A stretch of 64,000 bases of DNA from Rhododendron vialii (lineage: Eukaryota; Streptophyta; Magnoliopsida; Ericales; Ericaceae). Each line of letters opens with the position of its first letter. Position 1 is the stretch's first letter. Location of the stretch: NCBI RefSeq assembly GCF_030253575.1, contig NC_080568.1, positions 3,241,501 through 3,305,500 of the forward strand, read 5' to 3'. This document shows positions 1 through 11,537 of the stretch, piece after piece. The notes under the pieces were generated by a model. It was not told the DNA's origin and made no database searches. It saw only the letters and a program-made list of their open reading frames with translations. The position numbers were made by a program, and so were the translations under genes.

Positions 1-985
1 AATTTAGATTCTGAACTCTCAATCTTTTAAGTTTTGGGTTTTAATGAAAATCTGTAGAAAAATTCAAATGATATTTGAAGAATAGGTTTTGCTGAAGAAT
101 TTCATGACTATAATCAAAACCAAAAAACTCCTCTAGATGTGATATTCATAATTCTGCATTGTTAGCTCATTTTTCAGAGTGCATTTTCACAGAATGTATT
201 CTAGAATTAGCTCACAAATACCCAAAATACAAAACCTCACAATGCAAGGCTCTCAGTTGTTCCCAATGGCAAACTGTCGGTTTTGACGTCGTAAAAAGGT
301 GAACAGAAGCCCAAAGATTGGTGCTAGCACACCTGGAATTGCACATACTGAAAAAGCACATCGAATGATTCACCAAACACTTGATCGACAAGATGTTACA
401 GTTCATACTTGCTTGTTTACCCAAAACAAAAACATGTATATAGTAATTCAATGCACATCTCCCTTCAGTTGTGATGCTAACTTTAAGAGTCAAGACAATC
501 CAGAACTACGGAATAATGTAAAAAAGCCATTCGACTTTTTGGACACCACGATGTAATGCTCCAACCCTCCCCCGAGCCGCACATTCATGTTCAACCCGTG
601 ACACCCAAAACCAACCTTTAGTCATTGAATTATGGTGCCTTCAAGCAAAAATTAATTTTGCCACTACACTTTCTGCTCACGGAATTGTCCTATAGATGAG
701 ATTAGATGCGTACCTTTGCTTCAAACCCAGAACCCATTGGTGGAACTAGTTTGTTTACCTTGAAGGGTAGATCACTGAGAATTGTCTAGTTTCTGGTACC
801 ATATTGGTGTCATATCATATCCATTTGCAGTAAACTCAAAATGGCTAAAAAATTATGAAATCATGTTCACTTAGTCTACAATCATTTCTCTAGTCAACCA
901 AAGGACAATGGATTAGGGGAAAAGCTATATACTCGTAACAATAAATGAAGTTTAGGCATTCTACAGAGAAAACAAATGAGAGATG
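1..985. other. Downstream flank of the DUF493 gene, no supported gene
   Basis: This stretch lies 3' of the minus-strand DUF493 gene and probably contains its 3' UTR directly below position 986. I see no convincing coding region. One exon-like piece exists on the minus strand at 253-347: a pyrimidine-rich acceptor at 348-355 precedes an open frame reading CAIPGVLAPIFGLLFTFLRR, with a stop at 253-255. It resembles a membrane-protein tail, but there is too little room upstream for a separate gene. Confidence 0.5.
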
Positions 986-1682
986 CTACAAAAAGTATTT
1001 CATTCGGTCATCTCTCCTCATTGCATTGTATACAGCTTGAACCTGGAAAGCACGGTAAAATCCCAAGTCAGTGGTACATTCTCAAGTCTGGCATATCAAA
1101 CATGATCCCATCCATGTATCACCCCAAAAGGAAGTCTGCTCGCTAAACGAAGTAATGAACTCCTACTTGGTTTCTAACTATGTTCTTTTGGAGGGTGCTT
1201 TGAGGGGCATATTTTATGCTTGATGCAATTAAAAATGTAAACACAATGGGGAAACAACATACATTCATTTCTGATGGATAACAACATACATAAATGATTT
1301 TGCCTCGGAGGCAATACCGGTTAACATTAATGGCAAGGTAAATGTAGCCCCCCCAACAGCAACAAGAACCCCAATTCCCCCGGGGAAGGGGGAAAAAAAC
1401 GAGGCTTGAGGAGAAACACAAATATAAGAATGAGAGGCAGAATTTCATCAAAAAGAAGTAAACAGACTGCGCACTTGGTCACATAGTCATCACAAGAAAA
1501 TGCAGCAAAACTAACGTTTAAAGTCGGCATATGGGAGGCAAATTATTAGATCAAGAAAAAATTAGGGTTGAATTGCAAGGTACTTTATATGGCTAGGGTA
1601 AAAAGTAAAATTTCAAATTTCCGTGGGCGGGGATGCTGCCCCTCTCGACGTGTGCTGGCTGCTGTCACCTGTGTGTGTGTGA

Positions 1683-1745
<63 letters not shown>

Positions 1746-4700
1746 TCACTGGAAATGACTCGAACAGGTCCAATGTTTACTGACACATATTTACCCCTAG
1801 TAGATAATTTATGCTTCACCTGGCCCTGTTATTGGATGAAATAAAGCTTGGATTAGATTCCCATACAAAATACCAGTTTCAAGTTCTGACTCTTGAACAA
1901 GAAAGAACAAGACCTCGATCTGTCTTTTAAGAATGAAAACTGAAAACAGTATTCCAATTGAAGTATAATAAGGGAACTGCGACTCCAGCAAAACCTCCCC
2001 ACCCCAACTCACTCCCAACAAATGGATACAGAGTATAACAAATCATCGTTCCCAATTCATGCGATACCCTTCCAGCAGTCACATATTTTCATTAATGCAG
2101 TCAATTCACGGTGCTCATTGCAACAAAACAACAATGAGTGCTCCAATGATCACCATTATCGATGTTTGAACTTCAACTATGGATGGGGTACAGGAAATTA
2201 GTAACCGATTATCATAAAATGTCACTAAAACATACTCGCAAAATAAACTGCCACTTTATCATTGTTCCGAAATAGTTTTCCATTTTAACTAACCAACATC
2301 AGAAAGGTCTGACTATTATAGTTTACAACATAAAAAGTGCTCATACAGAACAAGAAGTTGCAGTGAACTTCAAAGTGGGTCTCAATATCATCATGAACCA
2401 AGGGACCAGCAAGCATGAGCCACTTTTCCCAAGTAGCCTCCTGGTATATTGACATCTGAAAAGGAACCATAGTCCTAAACTCCTAGCCGACCTTGGCTTA
2501 AGTTGATAACAGGAATTTCCCCGTTATCAACTTCCCAGGCGACATTAACCACCAAACCTAACAAGAGGAATCTCATCTGTGCAATTGCAGGTATCAAATC
2601 CACTTCTGAGTTACATTTTCCCCATCTCATGCATTCATCATCACCTAAAGGGCTTAACACCAACGGGCTGCCTCATTCAATCATCTAAACACAAACATAT
2701 CAAGATCTATTGGCAGAAACCATGCTGCTTATCCAATCTTCTGCTATTTGCCATGTCAGTATGTCTTATCCTACATTGGTGAGACAGCCATCTCAGTGAC
2801 CCTTTGCTCGTTCTTTAGTTGTAAGGGCTAGTCCACCCGTTAGTGTTAAAATGGCATTGCCAAAGTTATTCTTTGTCTTGCTACAATGTCAAAAAGCCAA
2901 AACAGTGCCACCACACCAGTTTGGTGCCATTTTAGCACAATCTCAACTCCACATCATTGAATTAAACCCACGTAATTTCTCGATGCAAATTGAATGGCTT
3001 GGAGGATTTGGCAAGTTTGGCAATTGCCAAATTGGATGCAAATTTGGCATCAAGTTTGACACAAGGGTTGAGAGGGTTTTGCCATTCTTGATGCTAAATT
3101 TTGGCTTTGGATGGGATTTGGCACATGGGTGACTTGCTCTGCCAATTGAATGGCTTGGATTATTTGGCAAGTTTGGCGATTGCCAAATTGGACGCCAAAT
3201 TTGGCACCAAGAATGGCATTGCCAAAGATGCCAAATTTTGGGTTTCGCATGGGATTTGGCACATGGGTGGACTTGCTCTTCTAAACTTTATGAATAAGAT
3301 AAACATAGTGAATAACATCAGACGAGATAGATAGGTAAAAGCAAAAACATGGATGTATCAAATGCAAGTGAATTATTTATCACGACACGAAATAGTCGCT
3401 AAAACTGAACTATGAAACCACAAAAGTCTCGCAATCATTGTCATCTTTGTAAATTGCCTTCGACATATCAAGCAATTTGTAAACAATAAACAGCTCTACC
3501 AATAAATTTCAGCAAACAAAAAGGATTATTTACCTCTGGGACTGGCTGCTGAAGAACAGATTCAACAGCAACAACCATAGCATGTACAAAATCATCACCT
3601 CCAGTTCCAATCGCTGTAAACCCTCTGACTGTTGGGTAAGAGTTCACCTGCAAGGACGAAATATGAACTTTACTTCAAGGCATTATTGATATTGACACTA
3701 TCATCACAATATATTGCATGCTGCCCTCATCCTGAAATCTGAACCTGATATCTTTTAACTACATATGGACCACTTATCACTTGTAGATTGAATTTTCCAA
3801 ACCTGATAATTTTCCAACCATTTATATGTACATTTATGCTTTGATAGTTATGAACCCCCTAATGAAATTATTGCCCTGCTATAGGTCTAAATACCAAGAC
3901 TAAAAGAGATAGGGAAATTTAATAGGTTGGCAGAGGGGTGTAAATTGTAATCTGCAAAGTGAAAATGCAATTCGAATGCCAAGAAGGGAGATAAGCAATC
4001 TCTGACGACTGGAAATCAGTGAAGTTTGTTATCATACCTTCTGATCCAGAGCAAGCCATTCATTTGTAGAATCATCCGTCACTGTACCACCAATAACAAC
4101 ATTCGTGGTTTGCCCAATCCGTCCCTCAGCCTTTGATACTTCTGAATCCAAATCATAGTTAGTCTACATTGATGAATAAATACTTGGTTCCATAACCAAC
4201 AATCTACATCTCGTGACATAAACAAACAAATCATGCTAAACGGGTATAGCTAAAATTGTGGTCCAATAGAAAAGGGTCGTTTGGGCTTAGTCCCCTGAAA
4301 GATGGGAAATAGGGCAACACTGCTGAGGCATCTTTTGGCAGTAACCAAGAAAGATGATTCTTTACGGGTGAAATGGATCTACTGCCATGTGATAAACCGA
4401 AAAATCCAAAGTTACGTGGCTTTTCCAAGTGGTTATTATCAAACTGTCAGCAAACTATTGAACCTTAGAAACTTGGTCGGACATGCTCTAATCAGACACA
4501 TAATTGGCCATCAGGAATCACCTTCTCTGGTTGGACAATAGGCATCTGCTGGCACCTTGGGTAAGGAAGAGGGAAACACGTTGTCAATTTGTCATAACCC
4601 AGGCATGCATTTAGCAGCCAAAGTACTTGATATTATCCATAATGTTATGAAAATGGCCTAGGTTGAGGCATAGAATCACTCAATAAATTATTTCCGCCAA

Positions 4701-7671
4701 CTGCTGTTCAACCTAGTATTGGTTGCCCAAATCATGTGGTGTGGACTCCTGAAGCTAATAGGATTCATGTACTAAGGCAGCCCTGGCTGCAATTATATGG
4801 AGAATTGATAAAGGCACACGGCATGATGTGGAATGGTTCAAACAGAATGTGCCCAAATGGGCATTCATTCAGTGGCTTTTCTGCTTAAGTAGGGTGGGTA
4901 ACGAAGATGATTGAGAGAATAGGGATCAGAGGAGGATCAGATGTGCATATTATGTAATCAAGGTAGGGAATCTCATGAACACCTTTTCTTTAAAAGCAAC
5001 TTCTCTAGTTTTGTATGAAACAGAATCTTGGGGCATAACCAGATCAAGGCTGCCTGTCCATGGGAGGATTAGTTGAAATGTGTCATCCTATACATACTAG
5101 GAAGGACTTCAAGATCTTGTTGTATAATCTCTATTATCCTTGCCTCATAAAATACAATCTTTGGCTGCTCGCATACATTTTTCTCTGATTTCTTATGAGG
5201 ATTACTCCCTTCAGGTGATGGCATTCTGTTGTTTAGTTGGTTTGGGGAGCGCGGCGAACGCCCTAGTTGGGTTGTGATTTGTGTTTCTTTAATAAGCTTT
5301 TAACGTGCAAAAAGACGAAAAAACAAGGCCCACTGCTCTTCAACCAAAAACAAGACCAACAAGAACTCATGAACTATGATAACAACTTTAAATTCCTCGA
5401 ACTCAAGCAGCCTCACCAATGTCCCTATGCCAAGTTTACTTGAAGGCCCTGTTTCATTGACCGGAATAGACATCGGATTGGATTCAAAGTCACAGGGGAG
5501 CTTGTCCCCAACATTTGAATGCAAAACTTGGCATAAGGATTACATATCCATTGGACAACTACTACAAAACATGAAATATAAAATACCATGCCAGGAACAT
5601 ATAGTTGCTGGAATATTTTTTGAAAGGAATGAAAAAAAGGTGGGACTAAGGATGGGGAGCATACGTCCCCATGATAGTAGTTGGAGATTGTACATAGCAT
5701 GGGATTAGTTCTACTATGATTGATTTAGGTGGAATAAATAACGGGACAGAGGGTGGAGGATCATTTGCATCCATTGGACGAAAAGAAAGATAATACCAAA
5801 GGACTGGATTAATAACACCACCTAGGATACACCCTCATGGGGGGTACTAAACGGGCAAATAGTACCTCTATAATCCAATCCATCTTTATGCCTCACGTAG
5901 TGCTGGATTAATTTATCGCAAGGAACATGTGCCCCAAGGCCCTAATCACCCCTCCCTAATCCAACAATTAAACGTGATTGCTAATTCTCTCATGATGATG
6001 GGAAATGACTGTTTACACGCACCTATTTAGGTGTGTACGCTATGCACCCCTTGGATCGCCTTAAATTCATAACATTTTACATACAAATTCGTAATTCATA
6101 ACTTTCCTACAAAAAATCATAACATTTGGACGTAAATTCATAACATTTACTTTTGTCTAGATATTATGAACTTCTAACAAATGCTATGTATTTCTATGCA
6201 AGTGTTATCAAGTTTTATACAATTATTACGAATCTCATACAAAATGTTATGAATTCCAAGCAATTAAAGGTGCGCATACTGTACACATCCAGATAGGGGT
6301 GTATGTTGTAGCCTTCCCCCATGATTAGTCATGTGAATTACTTGTCCTTAGAGATTATATATCCCTTCACCATTAGTTCGACTTATCGAACATGGCCTTA
6401 CAGTAATTCCACTGAAAGAATTTCAAACCAATAAGTTGGTCGCAGGGAGCTTCTAATTGGTGCCGCTCCCATCTTAGGAGCGCACTCCTGCACTCCCAAA
6501 TAAGGAGCTTGATGGGAGCCCGCTCCCATTGTGATGGGAACATGCTCCTTCCGAAAATGGGAGCTTTTGTAAAATCCTTGTACAGAAACGCAGGGTTTAT
6601 CACTTAGCTTTATTAATTGGTCTTGATGAACTCATATATGTAGCCCAAGTCATGATATCTTGAAAAGAAAATCATGTATCGTAACACTAGCCCATTCCTT
6701 ACATTTATGGTGGACTTGGCACATATTTTTACTCACTAAAATAATTGTACTTTTAACGTGTATATTCTATTCTACATTATTTTCGTCATATATGTACATG
6801 TTCCTTTCACACTCCCAACCTTGCATGTTCCTTTCACGCTCCCAACCTTGGGAGCTTCCATATTCCGGCGCTCCCCCACTCCCACTTCGTGCAACTAAGA
6901 ATTACAGACAATTAGGTAATGTCATCAAATTACCCAATCTTCAAGACTAAGGTTCTTTCAAGTGCAATTATTCTCTACTTTTGGAGGAAAATTGGTTCTT
7001 TTTCTCTTTAAAAGTCGTTCAACTACACATACACAGTACCTGTACAATTCAATTCAATTCAATGTACAGTGAAGCAGAACATGCACAAATATCCATCCTT
7101 ATTCCATAATATAAGGGACAAACTACGAATTATTTAATTCACTTCTATACTCACATTGTGCTCTATTGAGAGCATTGCGTACCACAATATTTAAAAAATC
7201 TAGTTCGAAAGGATCTAGCTTCATCAGATATTATGGAACCTCGATAGAGCTCAATAGAAAAGAAAAAAACGCATTATATAGCCGACCCACACTTGGGACT
7301 TAATTCTCTGTTTGGTTGATGATAATTCAAGGTTCACCAAAATCAAAAAAAGGCACATAAAAAAGAAGAAGAAAGAAACTAGACGAACCCGAAATGGCCT
7401 TGAGAACAGCTTCTTGGGGAGGACCCTGGTCGTGGTCTTCCTCGGAAGACGAGGCCGTTTCGTTGTGGGCACAATTGCGGTGATGGGTTCGCCGGGAAAA
7501 GTGGAAATCTCGAGCCCTAGCGATTCCACAGCCACAACTCAAGCTGGGTATCGAAGACTTTATCTTGTGGGAAACAATGGACGGTGCAGAGAAGGAGTTT
7601 GTAGGCAAAGGTCGAGGCCACGGTTCCGTCAAGAAGACGGTGGTTCTCAATACTGCTGCCCTGCACGCCAT
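986..7671 (-). CDS. DUF493 (YbeD/UPF0250-like) protein, predicted plastid-targeted, 5 exons
   Basis: Coding exons are 7389-7671, 4038-4141, 3534-3647, 1742-1819 and 986-1042, all with GT-AG junctions; together they make 636 nt (211 residues). The chosen ATG at 7669-7671 has AAATGGC context, and the frame upstream holds no other ATG. Residues 1 to about 60 are rich in Ser/Arg/Ala and low in acid, like a chloroplast transit peptide. The core runs from VNSYPTVRGFTAIGTGGDD (exon 3) through STRGKYVSVNIGPV (exon 4) to QAVYNAMRRDDRMKYFL (exon 5). It aligns by eye with the small bacterial protein YbeD (SSKGNY-SVSI motif), an ACT/ferredoxin-like fold of unknown biochemical function. Exon 2 encodes a plant-specific preceding segment, QTTNVVIGGTVTDDSTNEWL. 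I am sure of the gene model and family. The plastid location is inferred, and the function is not known. Confidence 0.93.
1669..1740. repeat. Compound (GT)n-(GA)n microsatellite at a splice donor
   Basis: The plus strand has a GT-rich run at 1669-1694, followed by an uninterrupted GA run to 1740. On the minus strand this is a CT run that begins immediately at the 5' splice site of the last DUF493 intron (donor GT at 1741-1740). Confidence 0.95.
2823..3282. mobile_element. MITE-like element with 16-bp terminal inverted repeats and internal direct repeats
   Basis: The element lies in intron 3 of the DUF493 gene. Its ends are AAGGGCTAGTCCACCC at about 2823-2838 and the inverse of AAGAGCAAGTCCACCC at 3266-3281 (14 of 16 matching). 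Inside, a unit of about 150-160 bp that contains TTTGGCAAGTTTGGC and TGGGATTTGGCACATGGGTG occurs twice in tandem (about 2980-3135 and 3143-3280), with many TTGGCA/TGCCAA inverted words. There is no coding capacity. I could not settle the target-site duplication. Confidence 0.7.
4820..5290 (+). pseudogene. Decayed non-LTR retroelement: reverse-transcriptase zinc-binding (zf-RVT) remnant
   Basis: Conceptual plus-strand translation gives VEWFKQNVPKWAFIQWLF at 4828-4881, then stops and frameshifts, then CILCNQGRESHEHLFFKSN around 4944-5000. This is the W-(P)KW-F-x2-WL...C-x2-C...ES-x-HLFF pattern of the zinc-binding domain found after reverse transcriptase in plant non-LTR elements and their relatives. 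Several in-frame stops show that it is dead. It lies antisense in intron 1 of the DUF493 gene, and a GTTTCTTTAATAAGC stretch at about 5282-5296 may be the element's 3' end. Confidence 0.75.
6011..6310. mobile_element. MITE, about 300 bp, with imperfect inverted ends of about 40 bp
   Basis: The left end (about 6011-6050; TTTACACGCACCTATTTAGG, then GTGTACGCTATGCACCCC) is inverted at about 6266-6310 (GGTGCGCATACTGTACACAT, then AGATAGGGGTGTATGTTG). The interior is AT-rich with repeated ATTCATAACAT words. It has no open frame and lies in intron 1 of the DUF493 gene. Confidence 0.7.
6435..6590. repeat. Short foldback cluster of GGGAGC/GCTCCC words
   Basis: At least five alternating copies of GCTCCCAT and ATGGGAGC occur between about 6450 and 6575, able to pair in several registers. 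It lies in intron 1 of the DUF493 gene. A related direct duplication (CATGTTCCTTTCACRCTCCC) is at about 6797-6850. Confidence 0.5.
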
Positions 7672-9035
7672 TTCTGATCCTTCCGATTCTTTTTCTGATC
7701 TTTTTTCACCTGTGTATATGGGGATTATGCCTACCAAATTACTTTCACTTCTTCCTCTAAATTTTGGGGCGATTTTGTCGCATTGGTTAGTGTTATGGGC
7801 ACTACCTGTTTTTCTAACAGCTTATCTTTTTCTGATGGACTTCCCACGGAATGAGAGATGCATGTAAAGCGGTGCAGATGGTTGATCCAGCCGCGCATTT
7901 TGAAAATCGACGGCTTGGATCTTAACCGAATAATGAGCGGTTTAGATTTGTATGCACTCAAATGTCATCCGAACTGTTTGTGCCAAGATCAACGACTAAA
8001 TCGACCGCTCTGCATCTCTGGGTGCCTCACAGTCTCGATAACTTGTAGAGACCAAATTGCCCTTCTTTTCCTTTTGGAATGAATATTCTACCCAATCCGA
8101 CCCCCTGAAATTGTTTCGGACATTGGATTGCGTTAGGGAACGGATTTGAGGCGGTTTTACATATTTTTTTTTTGGTTTATGCATAGATAAAATTAGAAAA
8201 CATACATGAGTCTAGGATATGAAACCACACTAGCGTCATCGCGAAGTTGCGAGATAATACATGCGGTTTTATATCTCCCCGCCCCACACCCGCTCTATTT
8301 CATTTTCTCTAAAAAAAAGAAAATAACACTTATACTAGTATTTTAAGACTCTAAAAAAAGTAATTGAGCAAAATATTTTCATTTTCTCTAAGAAACGTGT
8401 ACATTTACATTTTCTTTAATTAGACATTAAAAAACTACTAATAAGAGAACATTTTTATTACTCCACTTGCCTTCAAAGTGTTCTAATGGAAGAAGTTCGC
8501 CCCCCCTTTTATGTATTATGGTCCGGAATACTTGCGCACATCTCGACTAATTTCGAGGCTCTGAAGTTAATGACCGGGCAAACCTTCAGCTGCCCCAACA
8601 TCTAGAATGTTTGACTTTTGTGGGATTCCAATTCGCTGACCTATTAGGGACAAGCTCTTTAGTTGCTTTCTCATGTCCACCTCACCAAATCCCTTAGGGT
8701 AAACTTGGCGGCTTCGTCTACCTTCAACTGAAAGAAGTATGGCAAACACAAGCTTCAGAAATCGAAGTCGTGATTTTTCTTAATCATCAGATACCGAATT
8801 AAGGCATGATTGTGAGAAAGTTAGGAAAGGGTTAAAGTGAAAAGAGAGAAACTTATTTACGGCGGAATGCAATCTCAGCCGTTCAAAACACTTTTTGGAC
8901 GGTCGAGATTGAGCGACGTAAACTTTATTTACACGGCTCCTCCGTAAATAAGATTTTTCTGAAATGAAAATAAGAAGGTGCTCCAGAAACAAAAGAAATG
9001 ACATGGAAAAAGGTTTTAAAAAAAAAAAACGAAAT
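7672..9035. other. Intergenic region upstream of the DUF493 gene
   Basis: This interval should hold the DUF493 promoter. I see no clear TATA box within 120 bp of the ATG. The ORFs here show no family resemblance. A small inverted-repeat element of the TTATTTACGG family lies at 8848-8956 and is listed separately. Confidence 0.5.
8848..8956. mobile_element. MITE family A (ends (A)CTTATTTACGGAGGAGCC), copy 1
   Basis: The left end is AAACTTATTTACGGCGGA and the right end is the inverse of ATCTTATTTACGGAGGAGCC. The middle has CGTTCAAAACACTTTTTGGA, a palindromic core shared with the copies at 24579-24778 and 23541-23749. It has no coding capacity. Confidence 0.65.
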
Positions 9036-9042
9036 GTTGAGA

Positions 9043-9075
<33 letters not shown>

Positions 9076-9115
9076 ACCTTAATCTGGCGCCTTAGACCAA
9101 CTCGGCCATCTCAAC
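9036..9115 (-). tRNA. tRNA-Leu (anticodon AAG)
   Basis: The minus strand reads GTTGAGATGGCCGAGTTGGT at its start and ends with CCCACTCTCAAC. The 7-bp acceptor stem GTTGAGA/TCTCAAC pairs perfectly. The anticodon stem CCAGA/TCTGG encloses loop TTAAGGT (anticodon AAG, decoding CTT). A class II variable arm (CCGAAAGGGC region) and T-arm GTGGG-TTCAAAT-CCCAC are present. There is no intron. A T-run directly 3' (the A-run at 9018-9029 on the plus strand) fits RNA polymerase III termination. It looks like a functional nuclear gene. Confidence 0.97.
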
Positions 9116-9577
9116 TTTTGATAAAGAGTTCCAATGTTAAAGATAAGTAATTCCTATTTTTATCTATTCACGAGAATCTTGACCACGTTTTAGTTATGAG
9201 AGACATAGTCAAAGTGAATTTAGCACGATTTTATCACCGCCCTTGAACTAGTCCGCCAACATTGATTCGTGGCTTTCATTTCTTTTTTCCTCCGGAAAAA
9301 GGCCGTCAAATTATTTGAACCGAATTCGTCCAGTGTTCTATTTCCCAATAAAACTATGGGTACACCATCTAGTAGATGCGAAATTTTCATGCGGATTTAA
9401 TGTAGTACAATAGGGAACTTTGTTGGACGTAGCAGTAAAACTTGGCTTCCACGATCAAAACCACAACGAGACACGAAAGTTTAGAATTTATAATTTTTGC
9501 CAAAGTATGCATATCAAGTACAATATAAAATATTAAATTTGTCACAATTTTTGAAAGGAGATCATCCCATATATATT

Positions 9578-9741
9578 AAACAAAGAACAAAATTACAAGC
9601 ACAAGAACAATTTTTTAAAAATGATATAGTATATTATATCGGTGAATTTTTTTTAAAATAAACAAAGAACAAAATTACAAGCACAACAACAATTTTTTAA
9701 AAATGATATAGTATATTATATTGGTGCATTTTTTTAAAAAT
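9578..9741 (+). repeat. 82-bp tandem duplication
   Basis: Unit 1 (9578-9659) and unit 2 (9660-9741) both begin AAACAAAGAACAAAATTACA and share AAATGATATAGTATATTATA. They differ at only a few bases, so the duplication is recent. Confidence 0.9.
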
Positions 9742-10192
9742 ATTTCTCCATGACAATTCCAATCAGACTGCGTTGTATCGTAGGCACAGACAAGTGCTAT
9801 AATAGTATAATGTGGTGCAAGATTTGCACAATTGTTCAAGAATTTATTACGTTCATGCTAACAAAATATCTTATCTCGGGTGAGGACACGTGAGTCTTCG
9901 AACTCAATGTGTCCCTTAATTAGTTTATCGGCATTTTCACGCAATCTAATAATTGAAGAATGCACTAAAATAGCACACAAGTAAATTTCAGTACATAGAA
10001 TTTGTACATGGAAAAGGGGCAAATCCTCTCTTCCTTGTTTTATTTTAATTTTTTGTTGTTTCTCTTTAACGTAAAGGAAGGGGAAATTGTCAATCAATGA
10101 AGTTTTCACATTCCATTGTGTTCGGAACGAAGGAGAAGAAAAATCCTACCTCCCCAGATTTTTTTGCCCAGAGATCCCCTGTCGACCCCAAT

Positions 10193-10372
10193 CCGGACAG
10201 AGGCTTGTCCGATTCCCTCTTAGACGTTGATCTCGTAAATCAACGGTTGAGATGTGTCGAGCACTTTTTGCTCCAAAAACAATGTCATTTTGATAAAAAA
10301 GTGATCGGCACATCCCAGCCGTTGATTTGCGAGATCAACGGCAGAGAGGGGTGGGACAGACTGACGCAACGG
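10193..10372. mobile_element. Foldback/MITE-like element
   Basis: Arms at about 10226-10262 (GTTGATCTCGTAAATCAACG, then GTTGAGATGTG) and about 10307-10343 (inverse, CACATCCCAGCCGTTGATTT) are nearly perfect inverted repeats around a loop of about 45 bp. Weaker pairing continues outward (GGACAGAGGC / GGGACAGACTG regions). Confidence 0.6.
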
Positions 10373-10911
10373 AATTTATGAGAGATTAGTTAGTGTACTA
10401 ATCCATACGAGATAAACAACTCGTCGCAACGAGCAAATCTTGCGCACAAAAAAGAAAGAGAGAATATCTGCAATATTATTAATAAAAATTGTTTAAACTC
10501 CAGGTTACAAACCTTTATATAGGCCGAAACTCTAGAAATCCTAAAAATAAACTTGGAAAATAAAAAGTCCCAGAATTTGGAGCTTTTCCTAAAACTGAAA
10601 ACGGGAAAGAAAAACAAGAATTTCCAAAAAAGAATAAATTTAAAAGGAATTACGATCTAAGAGTTATTAACGAAACAAACCTTTCCTAAAACGACAAAAT
10701 AACGCAATTGAAGGCTTACACGAAGGAATTAGGCCGAAAAACACCATTGATTAAGTTTGGGCCTATTCCGAGCTCGTCCGAATTTCGCCAATTTGAGTCA
10801 TGTGAAATTAAACACTGTTTGGGCTTCCGAGACTTGGCTCGGTCCAGCTGATCATGGAATTGGGTCTCCACGTAATTAACATTACAGGCCCTTGTTCGGA
10901 TTGGGGTCGGA

Positions 10912-10916
<5 letters not shown>

Positions 10917-10962
<46 letters not shown>
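10917..10962. repeat. (TA)n microsatellite
   Basis: An uninterrupted alternating TA run of about 46 bp, directly visible. Confidence 0.97.
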
Positions 10963-10963
<1 letters not shown>

Positions 10964-11302
10964 TCTTTTGTATATAAGGAGCTGCCTTCTCTCCGAGGTT
11001 CAATCGCAGAGAAGTCTCTGTCGTATAATTCCAATCGTTCATCTTTGTATTTTTTACATTTTTTGCAGAGAAGTCTCTAACATTATATCCAAACCGTTCA
11101 TCTTTGCATTTTTGCATTTCAACCATTCATTTTCCCAGGAAGAGAATTTTTATATAGAAAAATTTTAAAACCTTAAACTTAACAACACTTTTTAATGGTC
11201 AAGATCACCCGAAACTTCTCTGCAATCCAACATAAGACTGATGAGGTCCATAAAATCACAGCGTCCAGAAATCCAGGAGTAGAAGCAAAGAAGATTCAAG
11301 AA

Positions 11303-11529
11303 AATCGGAGAGAGAGAGAGAGAGAGAAGCAACACCGCCGTAGCCCACCCAAACAAAAACATCTTCACAACGTTCCAAATCCGCCGTCGTCTTCCCAGAA
11401 CACCACACACACCCCAATTCGTACACGCAACTACGTGTACATTCCCATAACCACTTCAATTTCGTTCCCCCAGGCCATAGAAAAAAATCGTCAAACCCCC
11501 ACACAATCTCTCTCTCTCTCTCTCTCTCT
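11303..11529. repeat. (GA)n and (TC)n tracts in the leader of the DnaJ-like gene
   Basis: A GA run at about 11303-11327 and a TC run at about 11508-11529 flank the presumed 5' UTR. The TC run ends 8 bp before the ATG. CT-rich leaders are common in plant genes, so these may lie in the core promoter and 5' UTR. Confidence 0.7.
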
Positions 11530-11537
11530 GCACTCCG

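Larger units (their letters stand above)
9116..11190. other. Intergenic region between tRNA-Leu and the DnaJ-like gene
   Basis: AT-rich DNA with no supported gene. It contains a tandem duplication (9578-9741), a foldback (10193-10372), a TA microsatellite (10917-10962) and a direct repeat of GCAGAGAAGTCTCT (about 11005 and 11067). Confidence 0.6.

Noticed and set aside
5376-5708. 110-codon plus-strand ORF in DUF493 intron 1
   Set aside because: No homology by eye; it follows the dead retroelement and has no coding signature.
7312-7677. 121-codon plus-strand ORF
   Set aside because: It is antisense to DUF493 exon 1, which has clear homology and splice signals on the minus strand.
10716-11168. 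ORFs over 100 codons around the TA microsatellite on both strands
   Set aside because: They exist because the TA run reads as (IY)n in either direction; no domain is present.
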